A stretch of 10,848 bases of DNA, taken from positions 1 through 10,848 of the forward strand of contig JAUMVS010000042.1 in the NCBI GenBank assembly GCA_030530045.1, written 5' to 3'. The position numbers were made by a program, and so were the translations under genes. Within the stretch, counting starts at the first letter, position 1, and each line of letters starts with the position of its first letter. Positions 4,686 through 10,848 of this stretch are shown piece by piece. Source of the stretch: Phoenicibacter congonensis. GTDB taxonomy: Bacteria; Actinomycetota; Coriobacteriia; Coriobacteriales; Eggerthellaceae. Below the pieces are notes generated by a model. The model worked only from the letters and a program-made list of their open reading frames with translations. It was not told where the DNA came from and did not search any database.

Positions 4686-6610
4686 TACTGCATTACCCCG
4701 TCGTTCTGCAGGACATTCATCCAGCGTCTGCGGTCAAACTCTTTCTTGCGGATTTTCTGATAACTGCTCGTTGGAGTGTAGAAGCCAACGACACGAGCGT
4801 AGGTGTCGGCAATCGGCTCGCCGCACACAGGACAGCGAGGCTCGCTGATGAAGGCGTGCTTGTGCTTGCAGACGCTAATCTTCGTGGTGAAGGCGAAGTA
4901 GATAACGCCCTGAGATGCGACATAGTTCAGCATCTCCCACGCCGTCTCCTCGTTCGGGAAGCGATTCTCAATGTCGATGTGGGCAATACAACCACCACCG
5001 CATTTCTTATCGAACAGAGAACCGAGACGGCACTTCTCCTGAATGGTGCATTTCTCCATGAGAGGAATCCACTGATTGGAGTAGATGAAGTATTTGTTCT
5101 GCTCGTACAGGAGGTTGTCAGCCTGACAAATCACACCCGCGCAGTTCTCAGCCGGAATCATCTCAATATTGAACGTAAAGTCACATTCAAAATTATCCTT
5201 GACTTCGTTCATAGTATCGAGGATTTCGGTAGCAAACTCGACAGCTTCGTCAGAGTAGCTCTTGCATCCAACCTCGTCAGTGTCGATGAGGCCGAACAAG
5301 TCCATAACCTCATACATTCCAATGCCGCCAATCGTGCAGAACTGCTTATCAAGCTCAACGGCTCCGTCACGATAGTTCGGGAGCAAGCCCTTCTCGATAT
5401 TTCTCTGGATAATGTGCCGCATGGAAGTGAGTGCCTTGCAATCGAGGAGCACTCTGTCGCGCAGAATCTTAATGTACTTCTTCTTATTGAAGCCACTCTC
5501 ATAAGCGATGCGAACGAGATTGATTGTGCTTACCCGGCAGGAACCAACAGACAGAGCCGTGCCGCCGATAGAGTTGATAAACGCATCCAACTTCTTAGTA
5601 TCGCTCAGGAGTCTGCAACAATTCGAGAGGACACCGACGTTATCGCTGACGAAGAAGTTGCTGTCGCTCCAACGAATATTGTGGTTCGAGCACCATCTTG
5701 CAAACGACTCGTCCACGAACTTGCCGTTCTGATAGAGTAGAGAGTATGTCAGCACCGGGTATGTAAACATATTTGTCTCACGGATTTCGCTCACGACTTC
5801 CATGAATGTTTTCTGACACTCAATCAGTTCCTCGATGTTATCAATCGCCAGTGTGCCGTCCGGGAACTCCACGCCGCCGAACAGAGACTCTAAATACGGG
5901 CGGTCGAAGATGCTCACGTTCGTGAATGCGCTCTGGTCGATGCGCAGGAACGGCTGATTCAGACGGTAAATGAGCTTCTGGAACTGCTGACGCAGGTAGT
6001 AGTCCGGGTCTTTCATGTAGTACCCTTCCTCAACATCCTTTTTCCAGAAGTACCAAGCCCAAATCAGAACATTGGGCATACCGACAGCGCCAGACTGACG
6101 GTTTGAGAGGAAGGAAACGAACTCAATCACATCGTCAAAGTACGTTGTGAGGTGTTTCGGCCCCTCGTTGTTGTAGTTATCAAGGAAGAACAGTCCCTCC
6201 TGAGCGAGCCGGGTGAAGTCGTTCGCCCAGCAGTACGGGAAGTAGCTCGCCGTTGTGCTGTCATTCAGGTAGAAGGCGCGGCTGAACTCACACTCAAGCC
6301 ACTGCTTTGCCGTGCGCAGCCCCCAACGCTTCTTGATTTCCATAAAAATCTTATTGAGGCCGAAGAGCTTGTCCTCGCTCTTGCCCTTTTCTGTCATAAA
6401 ACTGCGGATATCCTTGTGGTTTGCATTCGCATTCGGGTCAATACTGGAGTCCGCGAGCGTGTCTTTATCCACGAAGTTGTCGATAAACTCTGAGAAGTCG
6501 AGCTGGCTCGGATGAACGCCGTTGATAAACTCAAAATCCTCACCGTACTTCTTTTTTAATTCCTCAAGGCACCGCTCAAAGTCCTTAGAAAGCTTTAACT
6601 GAATTTCCAT
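4685..6610 (-). CDS. nrdD: Class III anaerobic ribonucleoside-triphosphate reductase
   Basis: Reduces ribonucleoside triphosphates to deoxy forms through an oxygen-sensitive glycyl radical. In 641 residues the key sites are present: a conserved PYC with Cys127, the finger-loop SNCCRL with Cys331/Cys332 (thiyl radical position), STINLVRIA (361-369), PAE (486-488), a C-terminal metal site with Cys581, nearby His583/His585 and the pair Cys593/Cys596, and the glycyl radical Gly609 in RVVGFYTP. A His in one half of the zinc site departs from the usual four-Cys form. I see no N-terminal ATP-cone, so overall activity regulation by ATP/dATP may be missing. AGGAGA lies 4 bases before the ATG. It is directly preceded by the redoxin gene and overlaps nrdG, so the reductant is more likely the redoxin than formate. 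Confidence 0.96.
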   Translation of the reverse strand: MEIQLKLSKDFERCLEELKKKYGEDFEFINGVHPSQLDFSEFIDNFVDKDTLADSSIDPNANANHKDIRSFMTEKGKSEDKLFGLNKIFMEIKKRWGLRTAKQWLECEFSRAFYLNDSTTASYFPYCWANDFTRLAQEGLFFLDNYNNEGPKHLTTYFDDVIEFVSFLSNRQSGAVGMPNVLIWAWYFWKKDVEEGYYMKDPDYYLRQQFQKLIYRLNQPFLRIDQSAFTNVSIFDRPYLESLFGGVEFPDGTLAIDNIEELIECQKTFMEVVSEIRETNMFTYPVLTYSLLYQNGKFVDESFARWCSNHNIRWSDSNFFVSDNVGVLSNCCRLLSDTKKLDAFINSIGGTALSVGSCRVSTINLVRIAYESGFNKKKYIKILRDRVLLDCKALTSMRHIIQRNIEKGLLPNYRDGAVELDKQFCTIGGIGMYEVMDLFGLIDTDEVGCKSYSDEAVEFATEILDTMNEVKDNFECDFTFNIEMIPAENCAGVICQADNLLYEQNKYFIYSNQWIPLMEKCTIQEKCRLGSLFDKKCGGGCIAHIDIENRFPNEETAWEMLNYVASQGVIYFAFTTKISVCKHKHAFISEPRCPVCGEPIADTYARVVGFYTPTSSYQKIRKKEFDRRRWMNVLQNDGVMQ

Positions 6611-6627
6611 ATTCTCTCCTATATGTA

Positions 6628-6831
6628 TTACTGATTATTTGCCCACTGGACAGCCTGCGAGAAATTCAATCGCTCGCCGCCAATCTGCAGGACGGGGACT
6701 TCCATAATCCCGAGTTCAAGCATTTCCTCAACAGAGTTATTCTCTGTGAAGCTGATGCCCTTCTCTGTAAGTTTCTTTTCAAGAATCTTGCATCGTGGGC
6801 ATCCTGTGGAGTACACAACTACCTGCTCCAA
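6628..6831 (-). CDS. NrdH/glutaredoxin-like redoxin (TTG start)
   Basis: Thioredoxin-fold protein of 67 residues, the usual size of NrdH. It begins with a strand (QVVVYST), has the dithiol motif CPRC at 11-14, and a VPVL segment (45-48) giving the cis-proline opposite the active site, followed by GGERLNF and a final helix. The start must be the TTG at 6831: a perfect AGGAGG sits 6 bases upstream and the deoxyribonucleotidase stop lies inside that same AGGAGG. An in-frame extension to 6897 would read through the end of the previous gene and has no family support. Immediately upstream of nrdD, it is the obvious electron donor to it, probably re-reduced by the ferredoxin:disulfide reductase-like protein encoded after nrdG. 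Confidence 0.9.
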   Translation of the reverse strand: MEQVVVYSTGCPRCKILEKKLTEKGISFTENNSVEEMLELGIMEVPVLQIGGERLNFSQAVQWANNQ

Positions 6832-6842
6832 ATCATCACCTC

Positions 6843-7409
6843 CTAAAGTTTCGGCTCGGATTCCATTTCGTGAATATACCGATATACATCGAGCCATGAA
6901 TTTGCCCTTTTCATTCCGTGAGCCTTTGCATCAAAAGCTCTATTATGCGGAGAGTTTACGAGGATTTTCTGATACTCTCCTCCAACCAGATTGTGCGGGG
7001 CATCGTCAATGAGGACATCGCCCCTTACCATCTGTTTGTTGTTTGTGATGATGACGTGATTCCAGTCGATGAAATCGAAGTATCTGAATAACACAGCGTC
7101 CATCTTCGTCTTGAGCGTCTGATAGTTCGAGCTTGTGACGATATAGATTTCATGCCCCTTCTCCTTCAGGCGCTTCAGAAGAAATACCGCATATGGTAAT
7201 GGCTTGACGTTATGCCAGAGTCTGTCGTCATAAAGCGGCGCATATACTTGCTCGTCCGTCAGGGACGGGTACGCGAGGGATAAGTCCCAATCGCGTACAT
7301 CGTCCGTCTTTACTCGCAATCCGTATTTGTGGTTTAGATATTCAACCCAACAACTAAGCAGGTTTTCAATCGTATCGTCCATATCAACAAGGATTGTCAG
7401 TTTCTTCAT
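6843..7409 (-). CDS. 5'(3')-deoxyribonucleotidase (NT5C-type HAD hydrolase)
   Basis: Predicted to dephosphorylate (deoxy)nucleoside monophosphates. The 188-residue protein has the HAD motifs in order: DMDDT (9-13, nucleophile Asp9 and acid/base Asp11), VTSS (91-94, motif II), Lys125 in NNKQ (motif III) and the acidic pair in LIDDAPHN (133-140, motif IV binding magnesium). The alpha-helical cap between motifs I and II (about 18-75) includes DWDL, typical of the C-type deoxyribonucleotidases. The ATG follows the phoH-like stop by one base, with no good ribosome binding site, so reinitiation is likely. In a phage dNTP operon it could clear unwanted dNMPs (for example dUMP) or counterbalance the kinase. 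Confidence 0.88.
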   Translation of the reverse strand: MKKLTILVDMDDTIENLLSCWVEYLNHKYGLRVKTDDVRDWDLSLAYPSLTDEQVYAPLYDDRLWHNVKPLPYAVFLLKRLKEKGHEIYIVTSSNYQTLKTKMDAVLFRYFDFIDWNHVIITNNKQMVRGDVLIDDAPHNLVGGEYQKILVNSPHNRAFDAKAHGMKRANSWLDVYRYIHEMESEPKL

Positions 7410-7410
7410 G

Positions 7411-8238
7411 TCAATCTAACAGGTCGGCCATTGCCGCCGTTTCGCTCCTTTCAGTCTTGAGCAGCTTGACGTATCCGAATCGCGGATGCCCCTTGAGCTT
7501 ATCAACGGCAACCATGAGCCCGCTGTTTTTCTGGAAAACTTCTGCGTCGCACTGCTTAAAATCTCCGTTAATCCACAGAGCAGAGCCCTCGCCGACTCGT
7601 CCGAGAAGGAGCTGGATGTGCTCTTTCGTCATGTTCTCTGCCTCGGAGCAGATGATGATTGAGTTTTTGATGTCTCGCCCTCGAATGAAACCGAGGTGGA
7701 CAATCTCAATCTGTCCATGGCTAATCATCAAGCTCAGTCCATCAATGCCGCCAAGATGGTCTGCCATCGGCATAGCGAACGGCATCATCTTCTCGTTATA
7801 GCTACCCGGCAAGAACCCGATAGGCTTGGAGTTCTTAACCTCAATGTTGTTGCGGACATAAACGATTTTCTCAAACTTGTTATGTTCAAGCAGGTCTGTA
7901 GCCGCAGCGCACATCAGGAAGTCCTTACCAGTTCCAAACTTGCCCGTGATGATTTTTACGGTGATATCGTTGTTGTAGAGCAAGTCAAGCGCCATCTGTT
8001 GCTGGATATTTCTCGGCTTTACAGTACCGAGGAAGCGCCCCTTCACGGTTTTGTAGGGAACTTTCACCATGCGCTCGTCGTTGCTTCTAAACAATCCGAT
8101 GTTATTGCCTTGTGCGTCATTCGCCACAAGGTACTGATTCATTACACAACCGAATGTGTTGTGTGAATCTGGCTGAAAAAGGGAGGACACCTCTTCATCA
8201 TTCAGGGTTACTTCCTTAAAGCCGAGATACTCGTCCAT
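7411..8238 (-). CDS. phoH: PhoH-like P-loop ATPase
   Basis: 275-residue member of the PhoH family, putative RNA-associated ATPases/helicase relatives frequent in phages. The ATPase core begins near 75 (RNIQQQMALDLL), then the Walker A loop GKFGTGKD (99-106), VRNNIEV (128-134), GFLPG (141-145), a Walker B-like IIICSEAEN (194-202) and WINGDFKQCD (222-231), equivalent to the family's GD sensor motif. Two departures are visible: Asp106 replaces the magnesium-binding Thr/Ser of Walker A, and Ser198 stands where the Walker B Asp is expected, while Glu199 is kept. Residues 1-70 form an N-terminal extension without a recognisable domain (no PIN signature). AAGGAGG lies 5 bases before the ATG. Role in infection unknown. 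Confidence 0.88.
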   Translation of the reverse strand: MDEYLGFKEVTLNDEEVSSLFQPDSHNTFGCVMNQYLVANDAQGNNIGLFRSNDERMVKVPYKTVKGRFLGTVKPRNIQQQMALDLLYNNDITVKIITGKFGTGKDFLMCAAATDLLEHNKFEKIVYVRNNIEVKNSKPIGFLPGSYNEKMMPFAMPMADHLGGIDGLSLMISHGQIEIVHLGFIRGRDIKNSIIICSEAENMTKEHIQLLLGRVGEGSALWINGDFKQCDAEVFQKNSGLMVAVDKLKGHPRFGYVKLLKTERSETAAMADLLD

Positions 8239-8248
8239 AGGAGCCTCC

Positions 8249-8890
8249 TTAAATTACAGAATCGATATCGCAGTCCTCGCCGATGATATAGTCTACAAAG
8301 CCCTTCTCCTTGGCTTCGTCTGCGAATAAGTACCATTCAACACGCAGCTTGCTGTCATACTCAGTGCTTGTCACCTTGCTTCGAGAAAGAATGTACTGCT
8401 TGACGCGCTCTTCAACCTTGCGGTTAAACTCCATCTGGTCTTGCGCCTTTGCGCCGGAGTTGTACACGAAGTTTGAGCCGTCGTGCATCAGATACTTGGC
8501 ATTAACGGTAGCGAAACGCTTGTGTCCCGCCAGTCCGATTAAGAAGCCCATGCTGTACTGGTAGCCGAGATTGACGGTGTACACAGGCGTCTTGCTGCTC
8601 TGGATAACGTCGATGAGCTCGAACCCGGCGTCAACTTCTCCGCCATTGGAAACGATGTACAACAGAATCGGTGTGCGGTCTTCAATCGCCTTGCCCTTAT
8701 CTTCTTTATTGAACTGGAGAATATGCCTCGCCACATCAGCAACGGTGAGCTGGTCAATGTCAGAGTTGAGATAAATCTTTCTCTGCTTCAAATCATTGAG
8801 GTAGAAGATTTCCTCAACAACGCCACCGTCCATCAGTGCCTTCTCAAAATCGATTTCGATATCGTAATAGCCCTTAGTCTTTGTGCTCAT
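8249..8890 (-). CDS. ClpP-like serine protease
   Basis: 213-residue protein of the ClpP/SppA crotonase-fold serine peptidases. It shows the oxyanion-hole glycines in SNGGEVDAG (81-89), the nucleophile Ser113 in YSMG and His136 in YLMHDGS. The third triad residue falls at Glu185 by alignment to the FLSA-type segment (here YLFADEA, 187-193), so Asp has become Glu. The N-terminal region up to about 35 differs from housekeeping ClpP, whose N-terminal loops dock ClpX. There are no structural genes around, so a capsid-maturation role is less likely than a regulatory or host-takeover protease, possibly mixing with host Clp subunits. GGAG lies 7 bases before the ATG, and the gene start overlaps the end of the dNMP kinase by 17 bases. 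Confidence 0.85.
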   Translation of the reverse strand: MSTKTKGYYDIEIDFEKALMDGGVVEEIFYLNDLKQRKIYLNSDIDQLTVADVARHILQFNKEDKGKAIEDRTPILLYIVSNGGEVDAGFELIDVIQSSKTPVYTVNLGYQYSMGFLIGLAGHKRFATVNAKYLMHDGSNFVYNSGAKAQDQMEFNRKVEERVKQYILSRSKVTSTEYDSKLRVEWYLFADEAKEKGFVDYIIGEDCDIDSVI

Positions 8891-9416
8891 ATATGTACTC
8901 CTTCATATAATTGGTAATCAGTGCGTCTAAGTCTTCCAACGTACCGTCGTTCACGATTGTGAAATCCGGCGTTACATTGTCCAGAGCAGTTTCTGACGGG
9001 TGCTTTTGCTGCTCCGGCGTGAGAGGACTAACAAAGTTTGGACGCACGATGCGAAGATGCTGAACATCGAATCCATGACGTTTCAGTTCGTCAACCTCGT
9101 TTGGGAACCGAGAGTCTGGAATCAGTACATAATCCCAGTTGCCATCAAACAACGTAAGGATTGAAATGATGAAGTCTACCCAAAAGTTCGGACGTTTCTG
9201 CCTCACAACATCCGTCCCGACATACTGGAGAATGTGTCTGCCGCGCTCGTCCTTCTGCCCGTCCCAACCGAAATAGGCTCGGCAGATGTACTTGAGCAAG
9301 TCTGCATAATGAGCGACGAGAACTGTGTCGCCATGTTCTCTAAACTTCTGAGCCATCATACCGGCAACTGTGTCCTTGCCGTTCTGTGCGTGTCCAGAGA
9401 TTGCGTATACTTTCAA
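8874..9416 (-). CDS. Deoxynucleoside monophosphate kinase
   Basis: Phosphorylates dNMPs to dNDPs using ATP. The 180-residue protein has an N-terminal P-loop GHAQNGKDTVA (8-18), of the GxxxxGKD type seen in phage dNMP kinases of the T4 gene 1 group, a nucleotide-region helix with FGWDGQKDE (49-57) and RHILQYVGTD (60-69), and IPDSRFPNE (99-107), the conserved Asp-x-Arg motif before the last substrate contacts. HPSE (139-142) is also typical. The start is TTG at 9416: GAGGAGG precedes it, and TTGA overlaps it with the stop of the nuclease gene. It would channel monophosphates released from degraded host DNA or made by thymidylate synthesis back to triphosphates. Confidence 0.88.
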   Translation of the reverse strand: MKVYAISGHAQNGKDTVAGMMAQKFREHGDTVLVAHYADLLKYICRAYFGWDGQKDERGRHILQYVGTDVVRQKRPNFWVDFIISILTLFDGNWDYVLIPDSRFPNEVDELKRHGFDVQHLRIVRPNFVSPLTPEQQKHPSETALDNVTPDFTIVNDGTLEDLDALITNYMKEYIYEHKD

Positions 9417-9808
9417 TTCTTCACCTCCTCGTTTTGGAATACCAATCTTGAATGCTTTTGAAAGCTATCGACTGCTTGACGAACGGAGATTTCTTTATCG
9501 GGGGCTCTCCACTGTTTCTCTCCTCCGTAGTAGATTTCCCGAACCTTGCACCAAGCGGCTACAACTGGTTTGTTGGAATCTCGCACCGTATGTTCACAGA
9601 CAAAAGCAACGGCTTGCTTCCCAACTTTGGTGAAATCGTCCACCATACGCTGTAAAGCAAGCCTTTGTCCGAGCGGCACCACGGCATCGCCATATTTAAT
9701 TTCAAAGATTATGTATTCGGAATCCTTATACTCGATAAGGCCGTCAATATCAGTCGGGTAGATATACCCGTCAATGTCAAGTCCTTTGAAGTCGATAAGC
9801 TGTCGCAT
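9413..9808 (-). CDS. PD-(D/E)XK nuclease-like protein
   Basis: 131 residues with a core that fits the PD-(D/E)XK nuclease superfamily: Asp22 in TDIDGL, a following strand with the catalytic pair Glu36-x-Lys38 in FEIKYG, and a helix beginning LGQRLALQRM (46-55) where such folds often place a conserved Gln. This resembles small resolvase- or VRR-type nucleases, and also non-restriction housekeeping members, so substrate cannot be told. No partner methyltransferase lies next to it (the methyltransferase is 6 kb away). The start at 9808 lacks a well-spaced ribosome binding site (AGG directly before ATG); no better in-frame ATG, GTG or TTG exists upstream before a stop. Confidence 0.75.
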   Translation of the reverse strand: MRQLIDFKGLDIDGYIYPTDIDGLIEYKDSEYIIFEIKYGDAVVPLGQRLALQRMVDDFTKVGKQAVAFVCEHTVRDSNKPVVAAWCKVREIYYGGEKQWRAPDKEISVRQAVDSFQKHSRLVFQNEEVKN

Positions 9809-9843
9809 CCTGTCTGGGTTCAGGATTCTGCTTCTCGTTTAAC

Positions 9844-10536
9844 TCACCCCTCATCTTTGCCAGTAATCAGCTCGCTATGCGGGAGTGTCTCAAGCCAGGA
9901 ACAAAACTCTCTCCACTCGGGGAGCCGATGGTTCTTACGCTGCGCGTAAATGGTTTTGAGTTGCCGATAGTTTGTTGTCATCCTTGCCGTCAGCCGGAAC
10001 CCAGCCGGGTTATTGTAGAGGACTTCAAGGTACTTTCGCTTCTTCTCGTCCTCGGAGGCGTCGGACTCAACGAGAGCGTTATACTCACGAACCTTGTTCT
10101 TCATAATCTCAATGATTTCCTTGTCAACGTACTCGTTATAGGCATCATCAAGCTCGAACCTCGTGATTCGGTGCATAGTGCTCTGCGAACTGATGAAATC
10201 GAGGAAGTGATAGCGCTCTGCCTCAACCCATCCCTTGTTACTGAAGGTGAAATCGAACTGGACAATCACGCCAGTGAGCCACTGGTCATGCCCTTCGCCT
10301 CTGCCGCTCTGGGCAAGAGCCTTAATCCCCTTTGTCAGCTCTGTTGTCAGGATGGAAACATCCGTCGCCATAGGGAACTTTGCTCCGCGAATGCTGTCTT
10401 CAAGCCCAAACACCTTGATGTTGGATGTACAGCCACATCCCTCTACGAAATGCACACCGGCGGCGGCGAGAGCAGCGTCGTACCCATCCTTATAACCATT
10501 CTTATAAGCCTGCTCGCAGGCATCTAATGCTGTCAT
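9844..10536 (-). CDS. Conserved phage protein, possibly a remote ThyX-like thymidylate synthase
   Basis: 230 residues without a clear textbook domain. After a Gly/Ala/Tyr-rich helix (4-26), GCGC at 33-36 and an IRGAKFPM segment (49-56), the core holds FDFTFSNKGWVEAERYHF (94-111) followed by SSQSTMHRITRF (116-127) and a YNEYV (133-137). Near the end, TNYRQL (188-193) is followed by Arg200, HRLPEW (203-208) and more aromatic residues. The S..x..HR..RF then NEY pattern, and the N-R-L-K ... R ... E-W helix, recall flavin-dependent thymidylate synthase (the HQ..RHR..S.NE..RY region and its C-terminal N.R.L...R....EIR helix), but the RHRx7S motif is not intact. The neighbouring dNMP kinase and dUTPase fit such a role. 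Start at 10536 overlaps the preceding stop (ATGA). The gene is certainly real; the function is only a suggestion. Confidence 0.8.
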   Translation of the reverse strand: MTALDACEQAYKNGYKDGYDAALAAAGVHFVEGCGCTSNIKVFGLEDSIRGAKFPMATDVSILTTELTKGIKALAQSGRGEGHDQWLTGVIVQFDFTFSNKGWVEAERYHFLDFISSQSTMHRITRFELDDAYNEYVDKEIIEIMKNKVREYNALVESDASEDEKKRKYLEVLYNNPAGFRLTARMTTNYRQLKTIYAQRKNHRLPEWREFCSWLETLPHSELITGKDEG

Positions 10537-10745
10537 TCATCGTCCTCCCAGTCTAACGGGATAATGGGAGAGATTTTGCACTTGTCAATAATCTTCTCCA
10601 TGCAGTCACAGCACAAGTCGAGCTGGAGTGCATCACCATCATGCTTTGTACCGTATCCGAGAAGACGCTCGATGGAGAAGTCCTCCTGCGCATCCCAGAT
10701 ATCGAACACCTTACCGCACATATTGCATCTGATTGATTTTGCCAT
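10533..10745 (-). CDS. Small putative zinc-binding protein
   Basis: 70 residues with a Cys-x2-Cys at 7-10 (IRCNMCGK) and a second cluster CCDC at 45-48 in LDLCCDC, enough for one zinc ion in a rubredoxin/zinc-ribbon-like knuckle arrangement. Between them is a conserved-looking acidic and Gly-rich stretch (DFSIERLLGYG, 22-32), and the C-terminus is acidic (DWEDDE). AGGAGT stands 8 bases before the ATG. Similar small CxxC proteins are common in clostridial genomes and phages; their partners are unknown. Its stop overlaps the next start (ATGA), so it belongs to the same operon. Confidence 0.75.
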   Translation of the reverse strand: MAKSIRCNMCGKVFDIWDAQEDFSIERLLGYGTKHDGDALQLDLCCDCMEKIIDKCKISPIIPLDWEDDE

Positions 10746-10783
10746 GTAAGTGACTCCTTGATATGTATAATTTGATAATAAAA

Positions 10784-10848
10784 TCAGTGTTTTGTAGCGT
10801 ACCTACGCCACATATCTCCAAGCTTCTTTTTCATCCTACTCACGTTAG
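10784..10848 (-). CDS. Partial C-terminal end of an upstream gene
   Basis: A minus-strand frame enters from the right edge and ends at a TGA at 10786-10784, giving 21 codons with a strongly basic end (VSRMKKKLGDMWRRYATKH). It is followed by about 38 bases, including the ribosome binding site of the zinc protein gene. The rest of the gene is outside the window. It could also be a complete short peptide from an internal GTG or ATG, but no ribosome binding site is seen within the window. Unrecognised. Confidence 0.4.
   Translation of the reverse strand, partial: NVSRMKKKLGDMWRRYATKH

Noticed and set aside
4856..5740. Long open frame on the plus strand (294 codons)
   Set aside because: It is antisense to nrdD, whose translation carries all catalytic motifs; the plus-strand product has no recognisable domain, and no plus-strand gene is supported anywhere in the window.
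6832..6897. N-terminal extension of the redoxin to an upstream start at 6897
   Set aside because: It would add 22 residues unlike any redoxin and overlap the deoxyribonucleotidase; the TTG at 6831 has a perfect AGGAGG at the right distance.
9877..10527. Plus-strand open frame of 216 codons
   Set aside because: Shadow of the ThyX-like minus-strand gene; it lacks a ribosome binding site and would be the only gene in the opposite direction.
1..10848. CRISPR array, tRNA genes, rRNA, insertion sequence
   Set aside because: No regularly spaced repeats, no cloverleaf-like T-loop sequence and no transposase were seen; nearly all DNA is accounted for by packed minus-strand genes.

Overview
The window looks like the early/lysogeny arm of a temperate phage (integrated or closely related to an integrating form) from a strictly anaerobic Firmicute, most likely a gut Clostridium-class host. 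The grounds are a Tn916-type integrase and excisionase, an oxygen-sensitive class III (anaerobic) ribonucleotide reductase, a ferredoxin:disulfide reductase-like protein, moderate base composition, strong AGGAGG-type ribosome binding sites, and proteins that read like those of clostridial phages. The host is inferred from these family resemblances, not from a database search. No capsid, portal or tail genes are visible.

Every gene I can support lies on the minus strand, so transcription runs from the right edge (10848) to the left edge (1). Genes are tightly packed, mostly separated by fewer than 20 bases or overlapping (ATGA, TAATG, TTGA and ATGAGTGA junctions), which suggests one long, translationally coupled operon. 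In transcription order it encodes: the tail of an unknown gene; a CxxC/CxC putative zinc protein; a remote ThyX-like protein; a PD-(D/E)XK nuclease-like protein; a deoxynucleoside monophosphate kinase; a ClpP-like serine protease; a PhoH-like P-loop ATPase; a HAD-type 5'(3')-deoxyribonucleotidase; a NrdH/glutaredoxin-like redoxin; NrdD; an NrdG-like radical SAM activase; a ferredoxin:disulfide reductase-like iron-sulfur protein; a 35-residue ORF; a 71-residue unknown; a DNA methyltransferase; a 29-residue single-span membrane peptide; an 88-residue unknown; a dUTPase; Xis; and Int.

Most of these genes fit one job: taking over host dNTP metabolism for phage DNA synthesis without oxygen. NrdD makes deoxyribonucleotides and NrdG installs its glycyl radical. 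The redoxin plus the ferredoxin:disulfide reductase would form a private route from host ferredoxin to NrdD. The dNMP kinase and deoxyribonucleotidase adjust monophosphate pools, and the dUTPase, whose C-terminus carries a consensus sliding-clamp motif (QLSLF), keeps uracil out of DNA and may be tethered at the fork. The ThyX-like protein may belong to thymidylate metabolism, but this is weak. The methyltransferase probably modifies phage DNA and has an eight-base homopolymer just ahead of its catalytic motif.

At the left end xis is embedded in the end of the operon (it starts inside dut). int has its own near-consensus sigma-70 promoter whose -35 hexamer overlaps the xis stop codon. This is a simple logic for integration by Int alone and excision when the early operon is on. 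Positions 1-196 hold a 12-base-period direct repeat (probable integrase arm sites), a large imperfect palindrome and the beginning of an unrecognised ORF; this is the likely attachment-site region.
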